Origin: Amycolatopsis keratiniphila subsp. keratiniphila | GTDB lineage: Bacteria; Actinomycetota; Actinomycetes; Mycobacteriales; Pseudonocardiaceae | Length of the DNA stretch: 64,000 nucleotides | Reading direction: 5' to 3' | Assembly: GCF_001620365.2 (NCBI RefSeq) | Contig: NZ_LQMT02000030.1 | Coordinates: 122,294 to 186,293, forward strand | Shown here: in pieces, positions 23,997 to 31,497 of the stretch | Position numbering within the stretch: position 1 is the first letter of the stretch | Layout of the letters: every line of letters begins with the position of its first letter | Notes under the pieces: generated by a model | What the model was told of the DNA's origin: nothing | What the model saw: only the letters and a program-made list of their open reading frames with translations | The model's database searches: none | Made by a program: the position numbers and the translations under genes

Positions 23997-25187
23997 TCAG
24001 CGCTCGGCGCGCTGGTAGGCGGTGACGACGGCGGCGCCGCCGAGTCCGATGTTGTGCTGCAACGCGGCCTGGACGCCGTCGACCTGGCGTTTGTCGGCGG
24101 TCCCGCGCAGCTGCCAGGTAAGTTCGGCACACTGCGCGAGGCCGGTGGCGCCGAGCGGGTGTCCCTTGGAGATCAGCCCGCCGGAGGGGTTGACGACCCA
24201 CTTTCCGCCGTAGGTGGTGTCGCCGGAGTCGACGAGCTTCCCGGCCTCCCCTTCGGCGCAGAGCCCGAGCGCTTCGTAGAGCAGGAGTTCGTTGGCGGAG
24301 AAGCAATCGTGCAGCTCGATGACCTGGAAGTCCTCCGCGCCGAGCCCGGCCTGGTCGTACACCTGGCGGGCGGCCTGGACGTTCATGTCGTAGCCGATGA
24401 TGTTCTTCGCCGTCCCGTCGAAGGTGCTGGCGAAGTCGGTGGTCATCGCCTGCCCGACGATCTCCACGGCCTGCCCGGCCAGCCCATGCGAGTCCACAAA
24501 GGACTCGCTGGCGAGGATCGCCGCGCCGGAACCGTCCGAGGTCGGCGAGCACTGGAGCTTGGTGAGCGGGTCGTAGATCATCCGCGAATCGAGGATGTCC
24601 TGCAGGGAATAGCTTTCCTGGAACTGCGCGTACGGGTTGTTCACCGAGTGCCGGTGGTTCTTCTCGCCGATCTTGGCGAAGTGCTCGGCGGTGGTGCCGT
24701 AGGTCTTCATGTGCTCGCGGCCCGCCGCGCCGAACATCCACGGCGCTGGAGGGAAGAGCACCTCCGAGATCTCCGCGAGCGCCTGGATATGCCTGCCCAT
24801 CGGCTGCTCGCGGTCGTCGTAGGTCGAGCCCAGTGATCCAGGCTGCATCTTCTCGAAGCCGAGCGCGAGCGCGCAGTCCGCGCGGCCGCCCCGGATCGCT
24901 TCCGCGGCCAGATAGAGCGCGGTCGACCCGGTCGAGCAGTTGTTGTTGACGTTGACGACCGGGATCCCGGTCATGCCGAGTTCGTAGACCGCGCGCTGCC
25001 CCGAGGTCGACTCGCCGTAGACGTAGCCGACGTAGGCCTGCCGCACCTCGTCGAAGGAGATCCCGGCGTCGGCGAGCGCCTTGGTCCCGGACTCCTTGGC
25101 CATCTGCGGGTAGTCCCAGCCCTCGCGGCGTCCGGGTTTCTCGAACTTCGTCATGCCCACGCCGACGACGTACACCTTGTTGGCCAC
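23997..25187 (-). CDS. SCP-x-type thiolase (acetyl-CoA acetyltransferase family)
   Basis: A 396-residue thiolase-fold enzyme of the lipid-transfer/SCP-x type. The nucleophile is Cys84 in NNNCSTGSTALYLA and the acid/base His is in GGLISKGHPLGATG. The typical second Cys of biosynthetic thiolases is not in the usual CxG motif, as expected for SCP-x relatives. It would cleave a 3-ketoacyl-CoA, possibly branched or sterol-derived. AAGGAG lies seven bases before GTG 25187, preferred to the adjacent GTG at 25190. It is the first gene of the operon thiolase-SRPBCC-MaoC-SDR-acyl-CoA dehydrogenase, and a palindromic operator lies 45 bp upstream. Confidence 0.9.
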   Translation of the reverse strand: MANKVYVVGVGMTKFEKPGRREGWDYPQMAKESGTKALADAGISFDEVRQAYVGYVYGESTSGQRAVYELGMTGIPVVNVNNNCSTGSTALYLAAEAIRGGRADCALALGFEKMQPGSLGSTYDDREQPMGRHIQALAEISEVLFPPAPWMFGAAGREHMKTYGTTAEHFAKIGEKNHRHSVNNPYAQFQESYSLQDILDSRMIYDPLTKLQCSPTSDGSGAAILASESFVDSHGLAGQAVEIVGQAMTTDFASTFDGTAKNIIGYDMNVQAARQVYDQAGLGAEDFQVIELHDCFSANELLLYEALGLCAEGEAGKLVDSGDTTYGGKWVVNPSGGLISKGHPLGATGLAQCAELTWQLRGTADKRQVDGVQAALQHNIGLGGAAVVTAYQRAER

Positions 25188-25230
25188 CACGACGCTCCTT
25201 GTCGTTGCCGGGTCGCTGCTGCCACTGAAG

Positions 25231-25275
25231 ATACAGACAGGTCTGTATTTATCAACCCTTACATACAGGTCTGAA
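25231..25275. promoter_or_regulatory. Palindromic operator of the acyl-CoA oxidation operon
   Basis: ATACAGAC-AG-GTCTGTAT (25231-25248) is a perfect 8+2+8 inverted repeat, followed by a related copy ATACAGGTCTGAA (25263-25275). The size and symmetry fit a TetR-family repressor of lipid catabolism. No cognate regulator gene is adjacent. Confidence 0.7.
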
Positions 25276-25370
25276 CGGATGTTATTCACGGCACGTTACG
25301 TGTCAGGTGACGCAGACGGGCGAGCCACACCCCCGTTAAACAGGGAGAACACGGCTCACAGGGGGTAAAG

Positions 25371-26318
25371 ATGAAACGGACGAGCATGGTCTTGGCGGCC
25401 ACCGTCGCCGCCGGTCTGCTGTCGGCGGGCACCGCGTCGGCGAGCGGCTGGACGATGAGCTACCTACGCCCGCCAGGTGGAGACGCCATCCGTGTGGTGG
25501 CCACCGACGGGGCCGGGAGCTACGCGGGACACTCCAACCGGGGACTGCTCACCTGGTCGGGCTGGATGGTGCGGAACCACGGTTTCCCGGCGGGCTACGA
25601 CACGGTCGAAGCCGTGGACGAGAACACGTCGAGGGCCATCCTCGCGAACGGGTACTCGATCTCGACGAGGACCGACCGCTCGTTCGTGTACCAGAACGGC
25701 GGGTTCCAGCTCCTGGAGACGGTCCCGGGGTACGCCCAGACGGTCGTCACCGGGATGAACAACCGCGGCGACATCGTCGGCGAAGTGTTCAACGATCCGC
25801 GATACGGCTCGTGGGCGGCGTTCTGGCCGGCCGACGACCGCGCGCACCCGGTGTTGCTGGACTCCGCGCCGCTGCTCGGGCCGGTGGACATCGATCACGA
25901 CGGCACGATCCTGATGCAGGAGCAGGGCGGCGGCGCCTGGCTCTGGAAGGACGGCGTGGCACGGCAACTCGTCCTTCCCGAGGGCGTCCGTGAGGCACGC
26001 GCCATCGCGATCCGGGACGGCAAGGTGCTGGCCGACCTCCAAGGGGGCCAACGGCTTTGGACGGCCCATGACACGTCCATCCCGGTGCCGGAGACCATGA
26101 CGGTGACCGCGCTGAACGGGTCGGGACTCCTCACGGGCTGTTTGCGAACCATGGGGACCGACACGATTCCCGCGGCGTGGACGCCGGGCGGCCCGGTCGA
26201 GACGCTTCCCGCGCCGTCCAGCGCTTGCGGCGCCATCGTGGGCGACAACGGTGAAGTCATGGGGACGCTGCAGGACGACGACTACTACGACAAGCTCGTG
26301 GTGTGGCGCCGTGGCTAA
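25371..26318 (+). CDS. Secreted protein with HAF-like repeats
   Basis: A 315-residue exported protein with a signal peptide (MKRTSMVLAATVAAGLLSAGTASA). The mature part consists of about six repeats of 40-45 residues in which a G-x-N-x-x-G-x-hydrophobic turn is followed by an FW/LW strand (for example GMNNRGDIVGEVFN followed by WAAFWP). This resembles HAF extracellular repeats and suggests a beta-propeller. Two cysteines near the end (CLRT, SACG) could form a disulfide. No catalytic motif is seen; function unknown. A start region with GGGGG precedes ATG. The downstream rraA-like gene begins nine bases after the stop. Confidence 0.7.
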   Translation: MKRTSMVLAATVAAGLLSAGTASASGWTMSYLRPPGGDAIRVVATDGAGSYAGHSNRGLLTWSGWMVRNHGFPAGYDTVEAVDENTSRAILANGYSISTRTDRSFVYQNGGFQLLETVPGYAQTVVTGMNNRGDIVGEVFNDPRYGSWAAFWPADDRAHPVLLDSAPLLGPVDIDHDGTILMQEQGGGAWLWKDGVARQLVLPEGVREARAIAIRDGKVLADLQGGQRLWTAHDTSIPVPETMTVTALNGSGLLTGCLRTMGTDTIPAAWTPGGPVETLPAPSSACGAIVGDNGEVMGTLQDDDYYDKLVVWRRG

Positions 26319-26327
26319 AGTCGGGGT

Positions 26328-27035
26328 ATGGATCCCGAAGAGCTTCGGCAGCGGTTCTCCCTGCTGACCACCGCACACCTGACCGACGGCTGCGTCCGCG
26401 CCGGCGTTCAGGTCCGGTGCGCGCCCGCGGGCACGCACTCGGTCGTGCCCGGCGCCCGCGTGGCCGGGCGGGTCACCCCCGTCCGGCACGTCGGCAGCGT
26501 CGACGTCTTCCTGGAGGCGTACGAAATCGCGAACCCCGGCGACGTCCTCGTCGTCGACAACGGCGGCAGGCTCGACGAGAGCTGCGTCGGGGACCTCGCG
26601 GTCCTTGAAGCGGAGGCGGCCGGGCTGAGCGGCGTGGTGATCTGGGGACTGCACCGCGACACCACCGACATCAAGAAGATCGGACTGCCGGTGTTCAGTC
26701 TCGGCTCGATCCCCACCGGTCCGCTTTCGGTCTCCGCCCGCCCGGACGGCGCGCTCGAATCGGCCGTCGTCGGGGAGTGGACGGTGACGCGGGAAGACCT
26801 CGTGTTCGGCGACGAGGACGGCGTCCTGTTCATCCCGTCCGCCCGGGCGGACGAGGTCCTGGACCGCGCCGAGGGCATCCGCGACACCGAGCGCCGCCAG
26901 GCCGACCGGATCCGCGCCGGAGAGTCGCTTCGCGAGCAGGTCCGCTTCGCCGACTTCCTCGCGGAGCGGGCGAAGTCGCCTTCGCTGACGTTTCGGCAGC
27001 ACCTGCGGGCGGTCGGGGGCGCCATCGAGGAGTAG
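26328..27035 (+). CDS. RraA-family protein (4-hydroxy-4-methyl-2-oxoglutarate aldolase-like)
   Basis: A 235-residue RraA-like protein. The family pattern is visible: TTAHLTDG near the start, ANPGDVLVVDNGGRLDESCVGDLAVLEA, and GVVIWGLHRDTTDI, in which the Arg-Asp pair binds substrate and metal in the HMG/CHA aldolases. Such proteins are class II pyruvate aldolases; the RNase E inhibitor function is known only for some enterobacterial members. The C terminus is longer than usual by about 50 residues (helical, EQVRFADFLAERAK). The stop codon TAG lies inside an R1 repeat. Confidence 0.85.
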   Translation: MDPEELRQRFSLLTTAHLTDGCVRAGVQVRCAPAGTHSVVPGARVAGRVTPVRHVGSVDVFLEAYEIANPGDVLVVDNGGRLDESCVGDLAVLEAEAAGLSGVVIWGLHRDTTDIKKIGLPVFSLGSIPTGPLSVSARPDGALESAVVGEWTVTREDLVFGDEDGVLFIPSARADEVLDRAEGIRDTERRQADRIRAGESLREQVRFADFLAERAKSPSLTFRQHLRAVGGAIEE

Positions 27036-27056
27036 CAAGGGACCTTTGCTACCACC
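27031..27056 (+). repeat. R1 repeat (contains RraA stop codon)
   Basis: Core AGCAAGGGACCTTTGCT; the TAG at 27033-27035 ends the RraA-like gene within the element. Confidence 0.9.
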
Positions 27057-27083
27057 TGGCCCGGGGCACACCGCGCCCGTCGT

Positions 27084-27134
27084 CCGTGAAGGCCTCCTTC
27101 ACTACCTTCAGGGTAGGCAAGGAGGCCTTCACGG
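27084..27134. terminator. R2 hairpin, diverged copy
   Basis: 16-bp perfect arms 27084-27099 and 27119-27134 with a second short stem (CTACC/GGTAG) in the loop. Related to the identical hairpins at 8524 and 29239, and lies between the convergent RraA and ThuA-like genes. Confidence 0.82.
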
Positions 27135-27143
27135 CACCACGGG

Positions 27144-27170
27144 AGAGCAAGGGACCTTTGCTACCACTCG
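27144..27170 (+). repeat. R1 repeat near the ThuA-like gene end
   Basis: Core AGCAAGGGACCTTTGCT on the plus strand, ten bases past the minus-strand ThuA-like stop. The orientation matches the RraA transcript, not the ThuA one. Confidence 0.88.
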
Positions 27171-27179
27171 CGGCCCGGC

Positions 27180-28001
27180 TCACCCTCGCACGGCTTGCCT
27201 CCCGCCGAGCCACAGCAGCCCGTCGACGACGAAGCGGTTCTGCACCTCACTGGCGAAACTCGACGAAAGCGGCTGGTTCGTCTCGTAGTTCATCTTGTTG
27301 TGCCCGAAGTTCGCGTAGAGCATCTTGTACTTCGCGTTGGTCCAGAGGATCGGGTAGTACCCGCTGTACCAGGACTGGTTCGGGTCGGTGCCGAGCGGGA
27401 AACTCACCGGATCCACCGACGCGAGGATCCTGATGTCCGGGTTCCCGCGGAGGTCGCGGTTCCAGGCGTACCACTCGCTCACCGACGAGGTGAACGTCGC
27501 GGGCAGCCGCGTGGTCGAGGGATGCGGCCGGTTCTCCACCTTCAGTGTCGCCGTCGTCGGGCCCCAGGTGTTGGACTTGAACGCGCCCGTGCCGAGGAAC
27601 CTGTTGTGGTACCAGTCCCATGTGGACGGATTGGTGTTGAAAGCGGCCACGTGGAAGCCGAAGAACGCGCCGCCCGCGTTCATGTAGCGCTCGAAGCCCG
27701 AGCGCTGCGCGGAGGTCTGCGGCAGGTCGTCCAGGAACAGCACGACCTGGTACTGCGAGGGCTGCAACGAGCTCAGCCGGTTCCAGTCGTTGGTCGCCGT
27801 GTAGCTGAAGTCGTTCTGTGAAGCGGTTTTCGGGAACCACTGATTGGCTTCCTTGACGAAGCTGATGTGCGCCGCGTCGTAGGTGCCGTTGTAGAAAGCG
27901 AGCACCTTGAACGCGGGTGCCGCCTGCGCCGTCACCGGCGCCAACGCCAGTGCGAGACACGAAACGAACAGCAGAGCGAGCCGGACCGCGAATTTCGTCA
28001 T
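27180..28001 (-). CDS. Secreted ThuA-like domain protein
   Basis: A 273-residue exported protein with a signal peptide of about 28 residues (LALLFVSCLALALAPVTAQA). The mature part has the ThuA/type 1 glutamine amidotransferase-like fold: VLAFYNGTYDAAHISFVKEANQWF, VVLFLDDLPQT, NAGGAFFGFHVAAFN and the closing GGRQ region. ThuA domains are linked to sugar and trehalose metabolism and are common as secreted carbohydrate-related proteins in actinobacteria. No added binding module is present. ATG 28001 was chosen over the GTG at 28010. It is divergent from the LysR gene, which may regulate it. Confidence 0.8.
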   Translation of the reverse strand: MTKFAVRLALLFVSCLALALAPVTAQAAPAFKVLAFYNGTYDAAHISFVKEANQWFPKTASQNDFSYTATNDWNRLSSLQPSQYQVVLFLDDLPQTSAQRSGFERYMNAGGAFFGFHVAAFNTNPSTWDWYHNRFLGTGAFKSNTWGPTTATLKVENRPHPSTTRLPATFTSSVSEWYAWNRDLRGNPDIRILASVDPVSFPLGTDPNQSWYSGYYPILWTNAKYKMLYANFGHNKMNYETNQPLSSSFASEVQNRFVVDGLLWLGGRQAVRG

Positions 28002-28125
28002 ACCCACCACCCATGCCGGAAGCGTGTAAGTTCACATCTTGAATTAACATTTGACAAAGCGCCAGACCTGCGAAAAAGACGGTTCCCACTGACCGGCACC
28101 GGCGCCTATCGATAACCTGGAGATT

Positions 28126-29004
28126 ATGGAACTGCGGGATATCGAGATCTTCCTGGCGCTGGCCGACGAACTGCATTTCGGCCGCACCGCGGAACGCCTG
28201 CACGTCTCGCAGGCGAGGGTGAGCCAGACGATCAAGCAGGTGGAGCGCCGGATCGGCGTACCGCTGTTCGCCCGCACGAGCAGGCGGGTCCGGCTCACGC
28301 CGATCGGCGAGCGGCTGCGGGACGACCTCGGCCCCGCCTACCGCGCGCTGCACGAAGGCATCGACCGCGCGATCGCGGCCGGCCGCGGGATCGGCGGTGT
28401 GCTGCGGCTGGGCTTCGAAGCACCGGGCGTCGCCGACCTGACCGGAGACCTGCTGGACCGTTTCCGGCAGCGCTACCCGGACACCGAACTGCTGATCCGC
28501 GAGGCCGACTTCGCCGACCCGTTCGCGATGCTGCGCTCGGGTGAGATCGACGTGCTGGTGACACTGCTTCCGGTCGACGAACCCGATCTCACGACCGGAC
28601 CGGCCGTGTACACCGAACCGATGGTGCTCGCGGTGTCGTCGAAACACCCTTTCGCGCGACGTGAGTCAGTGACCCTGGACGACCTCGCCCGCGACACCGT
28701 CCTTCGCGCGGCGCATCCGCCGGAGCCGTACTGGATCGAGGAACCGCGACAGTGGCTGACGCCGGCAGGGCACCCCGTAAGCCGTGGAACGCCCTTCGCG
28801 ACCTTTCAGGAACTACTCGCCGCGATCGCCACCGGAGCCGGCATCTGCCCGCTCGCCGCACACGCGCGGGAGTACTTCAGCCATCCGCGGATCCGCTTCG
28901 TGCCCTTCGCCGGCTCACCCGACGTCGAGTGGGGCCTCGTCTGGCCGCGCTCCGCCGAGACAGCCCGCGTACAGGCCTTCACCTCCGTCGCTCCACGCCC
29001 CTGA
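28126..29004 (+). CDS. LysR-family transcriptional regulator
   Basis: A 292-residue LysR regulator. The winged HTH occupies residues 1-60 (MELRDIEIFLALADELHFGRTAERLHVSQARVSQTIKQVERRIG), followed by a linker helix and a periplasmic-binding-like effector domain (residues about 90-290). GGAG lies three to six bases before ATG 28126. The divergent ThuA-like gene, 124 bp away, is the natural candidate target, as for many LysR proteins. No clear T-N11-A operator could be assigned. The gene is followed by a dense block of repeats. Confidence 0.92.
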   Translation: MELRDIEIFLALADELHFGRTAERLHVSQARVSQTIKQVERRIGVPLFARTSRRVRLTPIGERLRDDLGPAYRALHEGIDRAIAAGRGIGGVLRLGFEAPGVADLTGDLLDRFRQRYPDTELLIREADFADPFAMLRSGEIDVLVTLLPVDEPDLTTGPAVYTEPMVLAVSSKHPFARRESVTLDDLARDTVLRAAHPPEPYWIEEPRQWLTPAGHPVSRGTPFATFQELLAAIATGAGICPLAAHAREYFSHPRIRFVPFAGSPDVEWGLVWPRSAETARVQAFTSVAPRP

Positions 29005-29014
29005 CCTGCGAAAA

Positions 29015-29040
29015 GGGAGCAAGGGACCTTTGCTACCACG
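29015..29040 (+). repeat. R1 repeat after the LysR gene
   Basis: Core AGCAAGGGACCTTTGCT, ten bases after the LysR stop, in the orientation giving the G-U paired hairpin in the LysR transcript. Confidence 0.9.
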
Positions 29041-29056
29041 TCCCCGGCGGGCGGAA

Positions 29057-29099
29057 GTGTGTGGAAATAGGGACGTTGAGTGTCCCTATTTCCACACAC
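29057..29099. repeat. R3a hairpin, locus 2
   Basis: 18-bp perfect arms 29057-29074 and 29082-29099 with loop GTTGAGT. Differs from the locus 1 copy by compensating changes in both arms (GGATATAGGG versus GGAAATAGGG), so the pairing is kept. Confidence 0.88.
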
Positions 29100-29126
29100 C
29101 CTGCACGGCGCGTAGCGGTGTTGACT

Positions 29127-29174
29127 GACCGTGTGGATTTTTGGCGCGTTGGATGACCAGAGATCCACACGGTC
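29127..29174. repeat. R3b hairpin, locus 2
   Basis: 12-bp perfect arms 29127-29138 and 29163-29174. The loop contains GCGTTGGATGACCAG, the reverse complement of the loop sequence of the R3b copy at 11321-11365. Confidence 0.85.
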
Positions 29175-29184
29175 ACCACGGCGC

Positions 29185-29212
29185 GGGGAGCAAGGGACCT
29201 TTGCTACCACCC
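29185..29212 (+). repeat. R1 repeat between LysR and DsbA-like genes
   Basis: Core AGCAAGGGACCTTTGCT within the repeat block between two convergent genes. Confidence 0.9.
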
Positions 29213-29238
29213 GGCCGCCCCCACCGACCCCGAACAGC

Positions 29239-29285
29239 GTGAAGGCCCCCTTCCCTCGGCTGAGCCGAGGGAAGGGGGCCTTCAC
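29239..29285. terminator. R2 hairpin, copy identical to 8524-8570
   Basis: 21-bp perfect arms with loop CTGAG, eight bases past the minus-strand DsbA-like gene stop. Identical over all 47 bases to the copy 20.7 kb away. Confidence 0.88.
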
Positions 29286-29292
29286 GGGAAAA

Positions 29293-30087
29293 CTAGCTGA
29301 CGACCTTCGTCACCCAGTCCGGCGCGAGCTTCACGACCTGCCCGTTCGAGGTGACGGTCGGCGTGCCGAAACCCGGGCCGTTGCCGAAGTCCTGCTGCAG
29401 CGACGGGTCCGTCGAGATCTTCTTGTACGCGTCCTGGATCTCCTGGTCGTACGCGCCGCTGTTGACCTTGAGCGCGAAGGCCGGGTCCGTGATGCCGACG
29501 TCCTGGCCCAGCTTGATCAGCTGCGCCTTGTCGAACCCGCGGCCACCTTCCTCCGGCTGGTCCTTGAACAGCGCGTCGTGGAAGGCGAGGAACTTGCCCG
29601 CGTCGGCCGCGGCGAGCGAGGCGTTGGCGGAGTCCAGCGAGTAGCCCGGCGGGTCGGAACGCTGGTTCAGCATCGGCAGCATGTGGTACCGGACCTGCAG
29701 GGTCCCGTTGTTCACCTGCTCCTCGATCTGCCCCTTGAACGACTCTTCGAACTGTTTGCAGACCGGGCAGAGGAAGTCGGCGTAGATGTCGATGGTCTTC
29801 TTCGCCTCGGGCTTGCCGACGACCACGGCGGCCCCGTCGCGCTTCTCGACCACGCCGGGCGCCGAAGCGGTCGGCTGTGCCCCGATCACCTTGCCCTCGG
29901 TGCTGTCCTTGCTGGACGTCGTCCAGATCACGCCGCCGATCACCAGCGCGGCGAGGACGACCACCGCGACGGTGATCGCGACGACCTTCTTCTTGTCGCC
30001 GCCCGCGACGCCCCTGGCCTGTGCCACCGAGCGCGCCGCCGTCTGCTGCTGCTTGCGTTTCCGAGCGTTGCGCTCAGCTCCACCCAC
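29293..30087 (-). CDS. Membrane-anchored DsbA-like thioredoxin-fold oxidoreductase
   Basis: A 264-residue protein with a basic cytoplasmic N terminus, one transmembrane helix (VVAITVAVVVLAALVIGGVIW, residues about 34-55) and an extracytoplasmic DsbA/thioredoxin domain. The redox motif is CPVC in DIYADFLCPVCKQFEE, and the cis-proline is in FGTPTV near the C terminus. It would form or rearrange disulfides in exported proteins. The GTG start at 30087 follows the stop of the MauE-like gene by two bases, so the two are one operon, with the MauE-like membrane protein as the likely redox partner. Confidence 0.9.
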   Translation of the reverse strand: MGGAERNARKRKQQQTAARSVAQARGVAGGDKKKVVAITVAVVVLAALVIGGVIWTTSSKDSTEGKVIGAQPTASAPGVVEKRDGAAVVVGKPEAKKTIDIYADFLCPVCKQFEESFKGQIEEQVNNGTLQVRYHMLPMLNQRSDPPGYSLDSANASLAAADAGKFLAFHDALFKDQPEEGGRGFDKAQLIKLGQDVGITDPAFALKVNSGAYDQEIQDAYKKISTDPSLQQDFGNGPGFGTPTVTSNGQVVKLAPDWVTKVVS

Positions 30088-30089
30088 GA

Positions 30090-30611
30090 TTATTCGTTCC
30101 CTTCAGCGATACCCACATAGTCGTCGTCGGCGGGGGCCCCGGAGTTCCCGAGCCAGCCGTCCACCGACAGCCAGGTCCGCGGCCGCACGATCAGCCACAC
30201 ACCCAGGAGCGCGAATCCGAGGTCCCTGGCGATCTCCTGCGGATACTGCGTCTGATCCGCGGCGATCTGGCCGCCACCGCCGAAGCAGCCGCAGTCGATG
30301 CTCAGCCCGCGCGCCCAGGATTGGGCGATGGCGGCGATGAGCACCGCGAGCAGCAGCACCGACAGCACCGACACCCACCGGGTCACGAACCCGGCGAGCA
30401 GGAACAGGCCGAGCGCCAGTTCGACGAGCGGCATACCGATCGCGACCGGGCGGACGAGCCCGTCCGGCAGGACATCGAAGGCCTGGACCGCGATGTAGGT
30501 CTGCCCCGGATCGCTGATCTTCAGCGCTCCGGAAATCAACCAGACGGCGGCCAGTCCGAGCCGGGCGAGTGTGCCCACGGCGTCGAGTACGACTTGGGGC
30601 GGTCTACGCAC
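30090..30611 (-). CDS. MauE/DoxX-like membrane redox protein
   Basis: A 173-residue protein with four transmembrane helices (residues about 12-28, 50-72, 78-97 and 124-142) and the cysteine-containing sequence SIDCGCFGGGG between helices 3 and 4. This is the pattern of MauE/methylamine-utilisation and DoxX-type proteins, which carry a Cys pair and pass electrons to periplasmic thiol proteins. Its stop is two bases from the DsbA-like gene, so it probably re-oxidises that protein or reduces it. The C-terminal tail is acidic (PADDDYVGIAEGNE). It is divergent from the solute-binding protein gene. Confidence 0.85.
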   Translation of the reverse strand: MRRPPQVVLDAVGTLARLGLAAVWLISGALKISDPGQTYIAVQAFDVLPDGLVRPVAIGMPLVELALGLFLLAGFVTRWVSVLSVLLLAVLIAAIAQSWARGLSIDCGCFGGGGQIAADQTQYPQEIARDLGFALLGVWLIVRPRTWLSVDGWLGNSGAPADDDYVGIAEGNE

Positions 30612-30669
30612 GGGCCTAGGCTAACCGCCGACCCTGAGAACAATGTGAGGCGGCGGACGGAGGCACCCG

Positions 30670-31497
30670 ATGAGGGGACGCGCCCTGCTGGTGGCCTGCT
30701 TGACGCTGGTCACAGCGGCGGCCTGCGGCGAAGAGGCCGGTCCGTCGGATTCACTCGTCGCGCGCGCCGTCGCGTCCAACAAGCTCACCATCGGCATCCG
30801 CTTCGACCAGCCGGGGCTTTCCAAACGGACGGTCGACGGCCGGTACGTCGGCTTCGACGTCGACGTGGCGAAGTACGTCGCGAGCGAACTGGGCGTCGAC
30901 GAGGATCACATCACCTGGCACGACAGCAGGCCGTCGTCCCGCGAGACGGACATCACCTCGGGCATCACGGATCTGATGGTGGCGACCTACTCCATCACCG
31001 AAAAGCGCAAACAGGTGGTCGGATTCGCCGGGCCCTATTTCGACACCGGCCAGGATCTCCTCGTCCGCCTCCGGTCGACCGACATCACCGGTCCCGAGAA
31101 CCTCAACGGCCGCAAGCTGTGCGCCGTGGGCGGCACCACCTCCGCCGAGCAGGTGCGCGACAAGTTCGCCCAGGCCGTGCAGCTCGTCGAGTACCCGCGC
31201 TACCAGGACTGCGTCACCGCGCTGCTCGCCGGACAGGTGGACGCGGTGACCACCGACGACGTCATCCTCGCCGGCTACGTGGCGCAGAACCCGGAGCTGC
31301 TGAGAGTCGTCGGGAAGCCGTTCTCGAAGGAGAAGTACGGCGTCGGCCTGCGCAAGGAGGACACCGAGGGCAGGGCGGCGGTGGCCAAGGCGATCCAGAA
31401 GATGATCTCGTCCGGCGAATGGCTCGAATCGCTGAACCGCAACATCGGCCCGTCCGGCTACCGGATCCCGCCTCCGCCGCAGGTCACCGAGAAGTGA
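30670..31497 (+). CDS. Glutamate/amino-acid-type solute-binding lipoprotein
   Basis: A 275-residue extracytoplasmic binding protein of the amino-acid (SBP_bac_3) family, with an N-terminal lipoprotein signal ending at Cys19 (VTAAACG). Ligand-site marks include IGIRFDQPGLS, YVGFDVDVAKYVA, DLMVATYSITEKRKQVVGFAGPYF and GGTTSAEQ. It resembles GluB/GlnH-type proteins. No permease or ATPase gene of an importer is adjacent; the next gene, coupled by a GTGA overlap, is the helicase hrpB, an unusual partner. The protein may serve a distant transporter or act as a sensor. Confidence 0.88.
   Translation: MRGRALLVACLTLVTAAACGEEAGPSDSLVARAVASNKLTIGIRFDQPGLSKRTVDGRYVGFDVDVAKYVASELGVDEDHITWHDSRPSSRETDITSGITDLMVATYSITEKRKQVVGFAGPYFDTGQDLLVRLRSTDITGPENLNGRKLCAVGGTTSAEQVRDKFAQAVQLVEYPRYQDCVTALLAGQVDAVTTDDVILAGYVAQNPELLRVVGKPFSKEKYGVGLRKEDTEGRAAVAKAIQKMISSGEWLESLNRNIGPSGYRIPPPPQVTEK

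Noticed and set aside
27036..27179. Short open frames across the intergenic repeats (also at 9446, 29131, 37336, 50176)
   Set aside because: Their translations share the same short peptides because they read through R1 and R2 repeats; no ribosome binding sites or family similarity are seen.
30021..31493. Long in-frame N-terminal extension of hrpB
   Set aside because: It runs through the solute-binding lipoprotein gene and an antisense MauE region. The helicase domain begins just after GTG 31494, which overlaps the lipoprotein stop in the usual way.
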